Positions 7,292 through 17,865 of a DNA stretch of 64,000 nt are shown here, in pieces. Origin of the DNA: Mitsuaria sp. PDC51 (GTDB lineage Bacteria > Pseudomonadota > Gammaproteobacteria > Burkholderiales > Burkholderiaceae_C); contig NZ_FOZE01000001.1 in the NCBI RefSeq assembly GCF_900113225.1, positions 1,426,001-1,490,000 of the forward strand, in the 5' to 3' direction. Below the pieces are notes generated by a model, which was not told where the DNA came from, made no database searches, and saw only the letters and a program-made list of their open reading frames with translations. The translations under genes were made by a program, and so were the position numbers. Within the stretch, counting starts at the first letter, position 1, and every line of letters begins with the position of its first letter.

Positions 7292-8611
7292 TTACTTCAG
7301 GCGTCGCAAGGCCACGCGGATCGCGTCGATCATGCGGTCCAGGTGCTCGCGCTCCGCGATCAGCGGGGGCGACAGCGCCAGGATGTCGCCCGTGGTGCGG
7401 ATCAGCACGCCTTGCTGCCAGCAGTCGAGGAAGGTCTCGAAGGCGCGGCGGGTCGGCTCCCCGGCGCGCGGCGACAGCTCGACGCCGCCCACCAGCCCGA
7501 GGTTGCGCACGTCGATCACATGCGGCTCGCCGCGCAGCGCATGCAGCTGCTCGGCGAAGTAGCCCTGGAGCTCCGCGGCCCGCGTCAGCAGGCCGTCCTC
7601 GGCATAGGTGTCCAGCGTCGCCAGTCCCGCCGCGCAGGCCAGCGGATGCGCCGAGTAGGTGTAGCCGTGGAAGAACTCGATCAGGTGGTCCGGCCCGGTC
7701 ATGAAGGCGTCGTGGATGCGCTGCTGCGCCAGCACCGCGCCCATCGGCACGCAGCCGTTGGTCAGGCCCTTGGCGACCGTCATCAGGTCCGGCGTCACGC
7801 CGAAGGTCTGCGCCGCGAAGGCCTGGCCGGTGCGGCCGAAGCCGGTGATGACCTCGTCGAAGATCAGCAGGATGCCGTGCCGGTCGCAGATCTCGCGCAG
7901 GCGCTGCAGGTAGCCCTGCGGCGGGATCAGCACGCCCGCCGAGCCGGCCACCGGCTCGACGATCACCGCCGCGATCGTCGACGCGTCATGCAGCGCGACC
8001 AGGCGCTCCAGGTCGTCGGCCAGTTCCGCGCCATGCGCCGGCAGGCCGACGCTGAAGGCATTGCGGACGATGTCGTGGGTATGGCGCAGGTGGTCGACGC
8101 CCGCCAGCAGCGTCCCGAACATCTTGCGGTTGGCGACCATGCCGCCCACCGACATGCCGCCGAAGTTGACGCCGTGATAACCGCGCTCGCGGCCGATCAG
8201 GCGGGTGCGCTGGCCTTCGCCGCGGGCGCGGTGGTAGGCGAGCGCGATCTTCAGCGCCGTCTCCACCGACTCCGAGCCGGAGTTGGTGAAGAACACCTTG
8301 TTCATGCCCTCGGGCGCGATGCCGGCCAGCCGCGACGCCAGCTCGAAGGCCTTGGGATGGCCCATCTGGAAGGGCGGCGCGAAGTCCAGCTCCGCCGCCT
8401 GTTCCTGGATCGCCCGCACGATGCGCGGCCGGTTGTGGCCCGCGTTCACGCACCACAGGCCGGCGACGCCGTCCAGGATCTGGCGCCCCTGGTCGTCGGT
8501 GAAGTACATGCCGTCCGCACGCGTCAGCAGGCGCGGCGACTGCTTGAACTGCCGGTTGGCGGTGAACGGCATCCAATAGGCGTCGAGGTCGGGACGGGTG
8601 GGGGTGGACAT
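7292..8611 (-). CDS. Class III omega-aminotransferase (beta-alanine:pyruvate type)
   Basis: A PLP-dependent fold-type I aminotransferase of 439 residues. The start WMPFTANRQFK is diagnostic of the beta-alanine/omega-amino acid:pyruvate subgroup. FDEVITGFGRTG contains the PLP-ring aspartate (Asp252), and MTVAKGLTNG contains the Schiff-base lysine (Lys281). The reaction moves an omega-amino group to pyruvate, giving alanine and an aldehyde or keto acid. It is divergent from an Lrp-type regulator across 148 bp, the usual arrangement for local control. Confidence 0.92.
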   Translation of the reverse strand: MSTPTRPDLDAYWMPFTANRQFKQSPRLLTRADGMYFTDDQGRQILDGVAGLWCVNAGHNRPRIVRAIQEQAAELDFAPPFQMGHPKAFELASRLAGIAPEGMNKVFFTNSGSESVETALKIALAYHRARGEGQRTRLIGRERGYHGVNFGGMSVGGMVANRKMFGTLLAGVDHLRHTHDIVRNAFSVGLPAHGAELADDLERLVALHDASTIAAVIVEPVAGSAGVLIPPQGYLQRLREICDRHGILLIFDEVITGFGRTGQAFAAQTFGVTPDLMTVAKGLTNGCVPMGAVLAQQRIHDAFMTGPDHLIEFFHGYTYSAHPLACAAGLATLDTYAEDGLLTRAAELQGYFAEQLHALRGEPHVIDVRNLGLVGGVELSPRAGEPTRRAFETFLDCWQQGVLIRTTGDILALSPPLIAEREHLDRMIDAIRVALRRLK

Positions 8612-8759
8612 GGCGGGGCTCCCGGGGCGGCGCGTTCGGCGCGGGTGATCGATCAGGGCAGTCTAGGCAAGCCGGCGCGCAATCGGTGAGCGTTCCGGCA
8701 GCGGGTAAACCCGCGACGGCGCAATCCCATGCGGCTGCGAACGCATTTCGTCGAACACA

Positions 8760-9242
8760 ATGCCGCCCATGCTCAAGGAAGTGCAATTGGATGCGATCGA
8801 CCGCGCGATCCTCGCGGTCTTGCAGCGCGACGCGCGGATCTCCAACCAGGACCTCGCCCAGCAGGTCCACCTGTCGCCGTCGGCCTGCCTGCGGCGCGTG
8901 AAGCGGCTGGAGGACAGCGGCGTCGTCGACCGCGTCGTCGCGCTGCTCAATCCGAAGGCGATCGGCAAGCCCGGCACCAGCTGGACCATCGTCAACCTGG
9001 AGCGCATGACCCCGGCGGCGCTGGCCGAGTTCGAGCAGGCGGTGAAGGACGCGCCGGAGCTGCTCGACTGCTTCTACGTCGCCGGCACCAACGACTACCT
9101 GCTGCGCTTCGCCTACAAGGACGCCGAGGACCTGGAGCGCCTGCACACCCACGTGCTCATGCAGCTGCCGGGCGTGGCCAAGGCCAATTCGATGCTGGTG
9201 CTGCGCACGGTGAAGAAGACCAGCGCCTTTCCGCTGGACTGA
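8760..9242 (+). CDS. Lrp/AsnC-family transcriptional regulator
   Basis: 160 residues: a winged helix-turn-helix (IDRAILAVLQRDARISNQDLAQQVHLSPSACLRRVKRLE, about residues 12-47) followed by an AsnC/RAM ligand-binding domain (YVAGTNDYLLRFAYKD). Such regulators sense amino acids and often control a divergent catabolic gene, here the omega-aminotransferase. The ATG at 8760 is used; an in-frame ATG at 8769 is an equally possible start. It converges on the next EamA gene with only 16 bp between. Confidence 0.92.
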   Translation: MPPMLKEVQLDAIDRAILAVLQRDARISNQDLAQQVHLSPSACLRRVKRLEDSGVVDRVVALLNPKAIGKPGTSWTIVNLERMTPAALAEFEQAVKDAPELLDCFYVAGTNDYLLRFAYKDAEDLERLHTHVLMQLPGVAKANSMLVLRTVKKTSAFPLD

Positions 9243-9258
9243 GCGCGACGTCGGGCGC

Positions 9259-10152
9259 TCAGGCCGCGCGCGGCCGCAGCACGCGCAGCATCGGCAGCAG
9301 CTGGATCAGCAGCATCGCGCCCAGGATCAGCGCGCAGCCCAGCAGGCCGGCGGCATTGAGCCGGTCGCCCATCATCAGGTAGCCGAAGACGGCGGCGAAC
9401 AGCGTCTCGGACGACAGGATGATCGCGGCGTCCGCCGCGTGGGCATAGCGCTGCGCCACCACCTGCCCGGTGAAGGCGATGCCCACCGACAGCACGCCGG
9501 TGTAGAGGATGGGCCCGGCGGCGGCCTGGATGCCGGCCCAGTTCCATGACTCGAAGGCGAGGGCCCAGGCCAGCGCCACCACGCCGCAGAACAGGAACTG
9601 GCCGCCAGCGACGGTGAACGGCGCGTTCATCCGGTCCGCGACCATGCCCACCAGCAGCACGTGCACCGCCCAGGGCAGCGCGGAGGCGATCACCCAGGCG
9701 TCGCCCAGGCCGATGTCCAGTTCATGCGCGCCCGACAGCAGGAAGGCGCCGACCAGGCAGGCCAGCGCGCCCGGCCACACCGACCAGTGCGGCAGGTGGC
9801 GCAGCAGCAGCCAGCCCAGCAGCGGCACCAGCGGCACGTACAGCGCGGTCAGGAAGCCGGCGTTGGTGACGGTCGTGTACTGGATGCCGATCTGCTGCAG
9901 CGCCGCGCCGGTGGTCAGCAGCGCGCCCAGGCCCATGATCTTCAGCGCGTCGCCGCCGCGCAGCACCGTCGCGCCGGGCGCGCGGCGTTCCCGCACGATC
10001 AGCGGCAGCACCACCAGCGCGCCGATCAGGAAGCGGATGCCGGTGAACATCATCGGCCCGATGCTCTCCATCCCGTGGGCCTGGGCGACGAAGGCCGAGC
10101 CCCAGATCATCGCGATGAGGGTCAGCAGCAGGTTGGCTTGGATGCGGGTCAT
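9259..10152 (-). CDS. EamA-family (DMT) inner-membrane transporter
   Basis: A 297-residue protein with ten predicted membrane helices in two EamA repeats. The N-terminus NLLLTLIAMIWGSAFVAQAHGM is typical of YdcZ/RhaT-like exporters, and a second repeat follows DAWVIASALPWAVHVLLVG. It has no obvious relation to the first DMT gene in the window. The substrate is unknown. It lies downstream of the ferritin-like gene (57 bp gap). Confidence 0.88.
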   Translation of the reverse strand: MTRIQANLLLTLIAMIWGSAFVAQAHGMESIGPMMFTGIRFLIGALVVLPLIVRERRAPGATVLRGGDALKIMGLGALLTTGAALQQIGIQYTTVTNAGFLTALYVPLVPLLGWLLLRHLPHWSVWPGALACLVGAFLLSGAHELDIGLGDAWVIASALPWAVHVLLVGMVADRMNAPFTVAGGQFLFCGVVALAWALAFESWNWAGIQAAAGPILYTGVLSVGIAFTGQVVAQRYAHAADAAIILSSETLFAAVFGYLMMGDRLNAAGLLGCALILGAMLLIQLLPMLRVLRPRAA

Positions 10153-10209
10153 GGGGCGGAGTGTCGACGATGGCGGAGGACGGGCCGGGGCGCAGCTTCG
10201 CGCCAGCCT

Positions 10210-11088
10210 TCATGAGCGGAGATAGGCCAGTTCTTCGTCGCTGAAGCCGGCGGCGCCGCGGGCCTCGAGGTTGAAGGGCGGGCGCAGCTTCGGGGCCTCG
10301 TGGCGCTCGACCAGCTCGGGGTAGAGCGCGACCGGATCCAGGCCGCGCTCGCGGCACAGGTGGCGGTACCAGTGGTTGCCGATGCGCACATGGCCGACCT
10401 CGTCGCGCAGGATCACGCCGAGGATCTCCACCGCGCGCGCGTCGCCGGCCTTGGCGAACTTGGCCTGCAGCGGCGGCGTCGCGTCCAGCCCGCGCGCTTC
10501 CAGCGTGCGCGGCACCAGCGCCATGCGGGCGAGCACGTCGCCGGCGGTGCGCATCGCCATCGTCCACAGGCCGTCGTGCGCGTCGAAGTCGCCATAGGCG
10601 CGGCCCAGGCCGCGCAGGTGCTCGTCGAGCAGCGTGAAGTGCAGCGCCTCCTCGGCCGCGACCCGCAGCCAGTCGAGGTAGTAGGCGCGCGGCATGTCGG
10701 GGAAGCGCCAGACGGCGTCCAGCGCCAGGTTGATCGCGTTGAACTCGATGTGCGCGATCGCGTGCAGCAGCGCCGCGCGACCTTCAGGCGTGTAGGGCGA
10801 CCGCGAGGCCACCTGCAGCGCGGCCACCAGCCGGGGCCGGGCGGGACGGCCGGGGGGCTCGGTCTCCGGGACCAGGATGGCGCTGGTGTCGAGCCAGACC
10901 TCGGGCGCGAGGGCGGGGCTGGTGCCGCAGTCGGGGCTGGGGGTGATGGGCGCGCCGTCGGCGGCGGGCGAGGCGGACGGTGTGCCTGTCATGGCCGTCG
11001 CGGCGGCGTGCAGTTCGCGAGCCGCGGCCGCCTTGGCCTGCGGGTCCGCGATCAGAAGGACCTGCAGCGCGCGGGTTCGAAGTTCCAT
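10210..11088 (-). CDS. DUF455 ferritin-like di-iron protein
   Basis: A 292-residue protein of the DUF455 family. Its four-helix bundle shows the expected carboxylate/histidine pairs: [34 protein letters not shown] and [17 protein letters not shown] (ExxH-type motifs). The fold is related to MiaE tRNA hydroxylase and rubrerythrins, so an oxygen- or peroxide-handling role is likely, but the reaction is unproven. The first 90 residues are variable. Only 29 bp separate its start from the divergent carbonic-anhydrase-like gene, so both promoters must overlap the neighbouring coding regions. Confidence 0.85.
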   Translation of the reverse strand: MELRTRALQVLLIADPQAKAAAARELHAAATAMTGTPSASPAADGAPITPSPDCGTSPALAPEVWLDTSAILVPETEPPGRPARPRLVAALQVASRSPYTPEGRAALLHAIAHIEFNAINLALDAVWRFPDMPRAYYLDWLRVAAEEALHFTLLDEHLRGLGRAYGDFDAHDGLWTMAMRTAGDVLARMALVPRTLEARGLDATPPLQAKFAKAGDARAVEILGVILRDEVGHVRIGNHWYRHLCRERGLDPVALYPELVERHEAPKLRPPFNLEARGAAGFSDEELAYLRS

Positions 11089-11117
11089 TCGTAGAATTAT
11101 CCCTTTTGGAGAAACGC

Positions 11118-11687
11118 ATGGCCGTCTACCGCCTCGGCGAGCACACGCCGGAACTCGGCGCCGGCGTCTGGGTCGCCGAGAGCGCGCAGGTCATCGGCCG
11201 CGTCACGCTCGAGGACGAGGTCAGCATCTGGTTCAACGCGGTGCTGCGCGGCGACAGCGACCACCTCACCATCGGCGCCGGCAGCAACATCCAGGACGGC
11301 AGCGTGCTGCACGCCGATGCCGGCATGCCGCTCACGCTCGGGCGCAACGTCACGGTGGGCCACCAGGTGATGCTGCATGGGTGCACCGTCGGCGACAACG
11401 CGCTGATCGGCATCGGCGCCGTGGTGCTCAACGGCGCGCGCATCGGCGCGAACTGCCTGGTGGGCGCCGGCTCGCTGGTCACCGAGGGCAAGACGTTCCC
11501 CGACGGCAGCCTGATCATGGGCTCGCCGGCCAAGGTCGTGCGCGCGCTCACCCCGCAGCAGATCCAGGGCCTGGCCATGAGCGCGGCCCATTACGTGCGC
11601 AACGGGCGGCGCTACGCCGAAGAGCTGGTTCGCATTGACGATCCGCGTTCCGCCCCCAGATCACCCGAATTCAAAGGAGTCCCATGA
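11118..11687 (+). CDS. Gamma-carbonic anhydrase family protein (YrdA-like)
   Basis: A left-handed beta-helix of hexapeptide repeats (189 residues). Zinc ligands are expected in [19 protein letters not shown] and VMLHGCT. Homologues are trimeric; some hydrate CO2, while many bacterial YrdA proteins are inactive. The ATG at 11118 is chosen for the GGAG eight bases upstream. The stop overlaps the hslO start by four bases (ATGA), so translation is probably coupled. Confidence 0.9.
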   Translation: MAVYRLGEHTPELGAGVWVAESAQVIGRVTLEDEVSIWFNAVLRGDSDHLTIGAGSNIQDGSVLHADAGMPLTLGRNVTVGHQVMLHGCTVGDNALIGIGAVVLNGARIGANCLVGAGSLVTEGKTFPDGSLIMGSPAKVVRALTPQQIQGLAMSAAHYVRNGRRYAEELVRIDDPRSAPRSPEFKGVP

Positions 11688-12664
11688 CCACGTCGACCAA
11701 GCCCGCGCCCAGCGAGCTCCACAAGTTCCTCTTCGAAGGCCTGCCGGTGCGCGGCATGCTGGTCCGCCTGGACGAGAGCTGGAAGGAGCTGCTGGGCCGG
11801 CGCAAGGAGCCGCTGACGCCGGCGGTGCGCGACCTGCTGGGCCAGATGACGGCGGCGGGCGTGCTGATGCAGGCCAACATCAAGTTCAACGGCGCGCTGG
11901 TCTTCCAGGTGATGGGGGACGGGCCGTTGAAGCTGGCGGTGGTTGAGGTCCAGCCGGACATGAGCTTCCGCTCGACGGCCAAGACGCGCGAGGCCGTGCC
12001 GGACGACGCCACGCTGCAGCAGATGCTCAACGTCCACGGCCAGGGGCGCTGCGCGATCACGCTCGATCCCAAGGACCGCCTGCCGGGCCAGCAGCCTTAC
12101 CAGGGCGTGGTGCCGCTGAGCGGGCCGGACGGCCAGCCGCTGGAAAAGCTGAGCGACGTGCTCCAGCACTACATGCGCCAGTCGGAGCAGCTCGAGAGCA
12201 CGCTGGTGCTGGCGGCCAACGACCAGCTCGCGGCGGGCCTGCTGATCCAGCGCCTGCCCATCGAAGGCGAGGGCAACCTCGAGGCGGGCGCTAGTTCCGG
12301 CGTCGTGCGCGAGGAGATGGAAGAGGCCTACAACCGCATCAGCATGCTGGCCGCCACCTTGACGGCCGAGGAGCTGCTGACGCTGGACAGCGACACCATC
12401 CTGCGCCGGCTGTTCTGGGAGGAGACGGTGCGCCGCTTCGACCCGCAGTACCCGCGCTTCGCCTGCACCTGCTCGCGCGAGCGCGTCGGCCGCATGCTGC
12501 TGGGGCTGGGTCGCCAGGAAGTGGACGAGGTGCTGGCGGAGCTGGGCGGCGTCGAGATCGGCTGCGAGTTCTGCGGCAACCACTACGTCTTCGACGCGGT
12601 CGATGTCGGCGAGCTCTTCACCGACCCGCAGAACCAGGCTCCGGGCTCCAGACAGGTCCAGTGA
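11684..12664 (+). CDS. hslO: Redox-regulated chaperone Hsp33
   Basis: Hsp33 is a cytoplasmic holdase activated when oxidation releases zinc from four cysteines. The C-terminus carries [10 protein letters not shown] and [12 protein letters not shown], the CxC and CxxC pairs of the redox switch. The N-terminal substrate-binding domain spans about residues 1-230. The protein is 326 residues, somewhat longer than E. coli Hsp33. A good AAGGAG precedes the start. It overlaps the upstream gene and converges on the nucleotidase with a three-base gap. Confidence 0.95.
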   Translation: MTTSTKPAPSELHKFLFEGLPVRGMLVRLDESWKELLGRRKEPLTPAVRDLLGQMTAAGVLMQANIKFNGALVFQVMGDGPLKLAVVEVQPDMSFRSTAKTREAVPDDATLQQMLNVHGQGRCAITLDPKDRLPGQQPYQGVVPLSGPDGQPLEKLSDVLQHYMRQSEQLESTLVLAANDQLAAGLLIQRLPIEGEGNLEAGASSGVVREEMEEAYNRISMLAATLTAEELLTLDSDTILRRLFWEETVRRFDPQYPRFACTCSRERVGRMLLGLGRQEVDEVLAELGGVEIGCEFCGNHYVFDAVDVGELFTDPQNQAPGSRQVQ

Positions 12665-12667
12665 GCT

Positions 12668-14437
12668 TCAGCGCGGATCCTGGTCCACGCGGATCACGCG
12701 ATCCAGCGCGGTGGCCTTCACCCGCCCATTGCCCTGCGCCTTGAAGTAGGCCTCCAGGGCCTCGACGTCCATCGGCCCGGTCTGCAGGAAGCGGGCTTCG
12801 GTGAAGGTCTTGAAGCTGTCCCCACCGACCTGCAGGAAGTTGTTGATGGCGACGCGGACCTTCTGCTCGGGCGCGATCACGCGGCCGTCCAGCGTCATGC
12901 TGCCGGGCACCACGCGCGACCCGACCGGGCGGCGCTTGTCCCAGCGGTAGCTGAAGCCCTGCGAGGTCTGCAGCGGCAGCCACTTGGCGTCGCCGGCCCA
13001 CCACTGTTCCTCGAGCGCCCGCTGCAGCTGGGCGCCCGACATCTCCACGACCACCAGCGCGTTCGAGAACGGCAGCGCCGCGAACAGGTCGCCGAAGGTG
13101 ACGCTGTCGTCCGGACGATGGATCAGGCCGGTGCGCACGCCGCCGACGTTCTGGAAGGCGACCTGCGCGCCGCCGTTCTCCGGCGCGCGCGTCGCGGCCA
13201 GCATCGCATCGGCCACGAGCTGGCCCATCGTCGTGCCGCCGCCGTCGCCGCGGTCATCGCCTTCCTTGCTCAGCGCCTGCGCGAGGAAGCCGACCCGGCG
13301 CTCGATCAGCGGCTGCGCCACCTGCTGGTAGCTGCTGATCAGCAGGGTCTGGCGCGGGTCCCTGGCGGTCTCCGGACGCACGACCACGTTGTTGGCGCGG
13401 GCCTCCGTCAGGGTGCCGGTGGCGCGGTCCAGCGTCAGGTCGATCTCGGTGACCAGGGTGCCGTACTTGTCGCCGCTGGTGACCAGGCGGCCGTCGATGC
13501 GGCAGTTGTAGGCGCGGTGCGTGTGGCCCGACACGATCAGCCCGACGCGCTTGTCCAGCTTCTTGACGATGTCCACGATCGGCCCGGAGATCTCGGGGCA
13601 GTCGTTGATGCCGCCGCTCGGGTAACCGCCCTCGTGGATCAGCACGACGATCGCATGCACGCCCTGGCGCTCGAGTTCGGGCACCAGGCGGTTGATGGTC
13701 TCGGCTTCGTCGTCGAAACGCAGCCCGCGGATGCCGGTGGGGCTCACCAGCTCCGGCGTGCCCTTCAGCGACAGCCCGATGAAGCCCACCGGCACGCCGT
13801 CGAAGCGCTTGATCGCATAGGCGGGCAGCACCGGCTGGCCGGTCTTCTCGTCGATGGTGCTGGCGGCCAGGTACTGGTACTTCGCGCCCTTGAACTCGGT
13901 CGGGCCCTTGCAGCCGTCCTTCGGGTGGCAGCCGCCGCGCTGCTTGCGCAGCAGTTCGGTGATGCCCTGGTCGAACTCGTGGTTGCCGACCGAGGAGATG
14001 TCCAGCCCCATCAGGCCCAGCGACTCGATCGTCGATTCGTCATGGAACAGCGCCGACAGCAAGGGGCTGGCGCCGACCAGGTCACCGGCGGCCACGAACA
14101 CGTGATTGGGATTCTTCGCCTTGAGTTGCGCGACCAGCGTCGCCATGCGTTCGGCGCCGCCGGCCTGCAGGGTGACCGTCTTGGCCGGATCCTGCGGGTC
14201 CGGCAGCTTGATGCCACCGGCCGGGGGCAGCAGGTTGCCGTGGAAATCGTTGATCGCCAGCACCTTGACGGCGACCGTCCCGGTGGCGGCCTTGGCCGGC
14301 GTCACCGGCGCGTCCAACGTGGGCGGCAGCGGCGCCTGGGGGGCGGTGGAACTCAGCGAGCCGCAGGCGGCGAGCAGCGCCGCGCTCAGCAGCATCGACA
14401 GCGCGCCCAGCGGGCGGCGCACGGAAGGACGGGTCAT
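12668..14437 (-). CDS. 5'-nucleotidase/metallophosphatase lipoprotein (UshA-like)
   Basis: A 589-residue exported enzyme with a lipobox LLAAC (Cys25), so it is probably an outer-membrane or periplasmic lipoprotein. The calcineurin-like metallophosphatase domain has AINDFHGN (Asp64, His66), GDLVGASPLL, SVGNHEFDQG and SGHTHRAYNC. The C-terminal 5'-nucleotidase substrate domain includes NVGGVRTG and INNFLQVGGDSF. It should dephosphorylate nucleotides for salvage. A LacI-type palindrome lies 34 bp before the start, and the NadR-like/pnuC salvage genes are immediately upstream on the same strand. Confidence 0.9.
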   Translation of the reverse strand: MTRPSVRRPLGALSMLLSAALLAACGSLSSTAPQAPLPPTLDAPVTPAKAATGTVAVKVLAINDFHGNLLPPAGGIKLPDPQDPAKTVTLQAGGAERMATLVAQLKAKNPNHVFVAAGDLVGASPLLSALFHDESTIESLGLMGLDISSVGNHEFDQGITELLRKQRGGCHPKDGCKGPTEFKGAKYQYLAASTIDEKTGQPVLPAYAIKRFDGVPVGFIGLSLKGTPELVSPTGIRGLRFDDEAETINRLVPELERQGVHAIVVLIHEGGYPSGGINDCPEISGPIVDIVKKLDKRVGLIVSGHTHRAYNCRIDGRLVTSGDKYGTLVTEIDLTLDRATGTLTEARANNVVVRPETARDPRQTLLISSYQQVAQPLIERRVGFLAQALSKEGDDRGDGGGTTMGQLVADAMLAATRAPENGGAQVAFQNVGGVRTGLIHRPDDSVTFGDLFAALPFSNALVVVEMSGAQLQRALEEQWWAGDAKWLPLQTSQGFSYRWDKRRPVGSRVVPGSMTLDGRVIAPEQKVRVAINNFLQVGGDSFKTFTEARFLQTGPMDVEALEAYFKAQGNGRVKATALDRVIRVDQDPR

Positions 14438-14470
14438 CGGGAAGGCTCCTGGGGCGCCGGATCAGAGGAT

Positions 14471-14484
14471 CGCAAATGTTTGCG
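14471..14484. promoter_or_regulatory. LacI/PurR-type operator-like palindrome
   Basis: CGCAAA-TG-TTTGCG is a perfect 6+6 inverted repeat located 34 bp upstream of the 5'-nucleotidase ATG. It resembles the GCAAACG-centred operators of LacI-family regulators such as PurR (family knowledge). No such regulator is in the window. Confidence 0.45.
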
Positions 14485-14540
14485 GTCCGGAACGCGGCGG
14501 ATTGTGCCTCGCCGGCATGGCCCGATCGTGAGGGCCGCGT

Positions 14541-15212
14541 TCAGGCGCGCGGCTGGCGTTCCAGAAGGCGGGCGGCGTGCTCGCAGGCCGGGTCGTCGCA
14601 GCGTTCGCAGCGCCAGTCGCCGCCGAGCTGTTCGCCGCGCTGCAGCAGCCGGCCGAAGAGACCGTCCTCGCGACCGAGGTGCGGACGCAGCAGCGGCCCC
14701 AGCGCGTTGAGCGCCTGCCGCAGCCGCTCCGGACCGGCGCCCGACACCAGGCTGTAGCCCAGCCCCGCGTCGCGCAGCGCCCGCCGCAGCAGGCGATCGG
14801 TGGGCTGCTGCGCATGGGGGCCGTCGCGCATGCCATCGCCGACCCACGGCAGGTCCAGCGCCATCAGCAGGGTCGCATCCATGCGGGCCTGGACGCGCAG
14901 CGCGAAGGGATGGAGCGAGGTGTCGCCGAAGAGCTGCTCGCTGTAGACCGCGGTCATCAGCGGCGTGGTGTCGTGCAGGACCAGGTCGTGGTCGGCGGCG
15001 ACGGCCTCGGCGCGGCGCCACTGTTCCTCGGCGATCGAGCGCTGCTCGTCAGGGCGCGGCGTGCGGCCTTCGCGCTCGCACCACTCGCGCAGGAATTCGC
15101 CCACCAGCGCGCAGCGCAGCCGTGTCTGCGACCGCAGGTGATCGAGCAGGTCCACGCCGAGCTGGCTCTTGCCGGTGCTCTCGGCGCCGACCAGGGCGAT
15201 GTGCAGCGTCAT
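14541..15212 (-). CDS. NadR-like ATPase (probable nicotinamide riboside kinase)
   Basis: A 223-residue P-loop protein of the NadR kinase-domain type. Walker A is GAESTGKS (residues 8-15), and LVGEFLREW and LVLHDTTPLMTAVYSEQLFG match the NadR RNK domain. It has neither the nicotinamide-mononucleotide adenylyltransferase domain nor the DNA-binding domain of enterobacterial NadR. The C-terminus adds a cysteine-containing tail (GGDWRCERCDDPACEHAARLL) that could bind zinc. It lies 40 bp downstream of pnuC, which fits import followed by phosphorylation of nicotinamide riboside. Confidence 0.8.
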   Translation of the reverse strand: MTLHIALVGAESTGKSQLGVDLLDHLRSQTRLRCALVGEFLREWCEREGRTPRPDEQRSIAEEQWRRAEAVAADHDLVLHDTTPLMTAVYSEQLFGDTSLHPFALRVQARMDATLLMALDLPWVGDGMRDGPHAQQPTDRLLRRALRDAGLGYSLVSGAGPERLRQALNALGPLLRPHLGREDGLFGRLLQRGEQLGGDWRCERCDDPACEHAARLLERQPRA

Positions 15213-15252
15213 GGGGGAGGGTCTGCGAGGACGGCGGCGGTCGGCCGCGGGA

Positions 15253-15930
15253 TCAGGCGGCGACCGTCGCCGGCCGCAGCTGTCGCTGCCACGCGCGCCA
15301 GCCGGCCACCGACATCGGCACGAACACCGCGTACAGCACCACCGTCAGCCAGTAGCCCTTCAGCGCGAAGAGCCCGATGCTGACCAGATTGACCATCACC
15401 CAGACGGGCCAGTTCTCCTGGTACTTCCGGCCCAGCAGCCACTGGCCGGTGATGCTGGCCACCGTGGGGAGGGCATCCCAATAGGGGAGGGGGGAATCGG
15501 TGCGGTGCTGCAGGAACAGCCCCAGTAGCGGCCAGGCGGCCAGCGTGACCAGCAGCGCGGCGAGGCGGCCCTTGGGGCCGAGCGTGCGCACATGCAGCGT
15601 GTCGCCCTCGGCGGTGCGGCCGCGCAGCCATTGCCACCAGCCCCACAGCGCCAGCGCGGCGAAGAGCAGCTGCAGCGAGGCCTCGCCGTAGAGCTTGCCG
15701 CTCCAGAACAGCAGGAAGTAGAGCAGCGAGCTGGTCAGCGCCAGCGGCCAGGCCAGCACCTGCACCCGCATGTTGCACACGACCATCCAGATCGCGAGCA
15801 CGAAGGCGACCAGCTCCAGCCAGCTGATAGGGCTGCCCAGCGCGGTGAACGCCGGCGCGAGGGCCAGGTTGAGCGATTGATCGAGGGCGGCCGACAACGG
15901 CCCGAGCAGCGCATCCATCCGCGAGAGCAT
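15253..15930 (-). CDS. pnuC: Nicotinamide riboside transporter PnuC
   Basis: A 225-residue inner-membrane protein with about seven helices. WLELVAFVLAIWMVVCNMR and WPLALTSSLLYFLLFWSGKLYGE match the PnuC family, including the conserved Trp/Asn positions. PnuC proteins passively import the vitamin, which is trapped by phosphorylation; the NadR-like kinase follows directly. It starts 17 bp after ftsB ends. No riboswitch can fit in that gap. Confidence 0.92.
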   Translation of the reverse strand: MLSRMDALLGPLSAALDQSLNLALAPAFTALGSPISWLELVAFVLAIWMVVCNMRVQVLAWPLALTSSLLYFLLFWSGKLYGEASLQLLFAALALWGWWQWLRGRTAEGDTLHVRTLGPKGRLAALLVTLAAWPLLGLFLQHRTDSPLPYWDALPTVASITGQWLLGRKYQENWPVWVMVNLVSIGLFALKGYWLTVVLYAVFVPMSVAGWRAWQRQLRPATVAA

Positions 15931-15947
15931 GCAGGAAGTGGGGAAGT

Positions 15948-16217
15948 TCAGCGGCGCAGCGGGACGAAGACCTCGTCCGGCTTGACCATGCCCAGCTCCA
16001 TGCGGGCCTTTTCCTCGACCATCTCGAGGCCTTCGCGCAGGTCGAGCAGTTCGGCCTGCAGCTGCGCGTTGCGGGCACGGGCCTTCTCGTTGGCCTCGGC
16101 CTGCTCGCGCAGTTCCGCGCGCAGCTGGACACCACGGGCCAGACCGCCCTTGCCGAACCAGAGCTGGGCCTGGATGGCGACAAGGAAGGCGGTGAGGACG
16201 ATGGCCAGGGCTTTCAC
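15948..16217 (-). CDS. ftsB: Cell division protein FtsB
   Basis: An 89-residue bitopic membrane protein: one N-terminal helix (ALAIVLTAFLVAIQAQLWFG) and a periplasmic coiled coil (ELREQAEANEKARARNAQLQ, continuing to ELLDLREGLE). FtsB joins FtsQ and FtsL in the divisome subcomplex that regulates septal synthesis. Its place after eno is conserved in proteobacteria. Here a stem-loop separates it from eno, and pnuC and the NadR-like gene follow as a likely operon. Confidence 0.93.
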   Translation of the reverse strand: MKALAIVLTAFLVAIQAQLWFGKGGLARGVQLRAELREQAEANEKARARNAQLQAELLDLREGLEMVEEKARMELGMVKPDEVFVPLRR

Positions 16218-16323
16218 AGGCCGCGAGTGTAGCCGCCTCGCGTGGCAGCCCGTGCCCAGGCCGCCCGCGCGAGCCCCGGATTCACGGGGATCCGTGGCGT
16301 TCGCGACGCATCCGGCAATGCAA

Positions 16324-16350
16324 AAGGGCGAGCCCGATGGACTCGCCCTT
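16324..16350 (-). terminator. Rho-independent terminator after eno
   Basis: A 9-bp stem AAGGGCGAG/CTCGCCCTT with a nine-base loop is followed on the minus strand by TTTT. It lies about 50 bp after the eno stop and before ftsB, so it probably attenuates read-through into ftsB. Confidence 0.65.
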
Positions 16351-16399
16351 CTTCGTCGCCAGGCGGCCGGACCCCGATGGGGTCAGGCCGCGCGCAGGC

Positions 16400-17743
<1,344 letters not shown>

Positions 17744-17785
17744 TTACCTGTGCTGAACAACCGGTGGCCTGAAAGGGGGACGGAA

Positions 17786-17825
17786 GACCCTCACCCCCGC
17801 CCTCTCCCGCAAGCGGGCGAGGGAG
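17786..17825. repeat. Palindromic intergenic repeat, type I copy 2
   Basis: CCCTCTCCCGC (17800-17810) pairs with GCGGGCGAGGG (17813-17823) with one mismatch across an AA loop, preceded by GACCCTCACCCCCG. It belongs to the same family as the copies at 2060, 39255 and 60433. It sits between DUF1330 and eno, the only copy between co-oriented genes. Confidence 0.8.
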
Positions 17826-17865
17826 TCCTGCCGCGCGATGGCTGGTGCGGGGGCATGGCGAAGGG

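Noticed and set aside
15931-15947. Riboswitch (NAD or related) upstream of pnuC
   Set aside because: The gap to ftsB is only 17 bp, too small for any known riboswitch.
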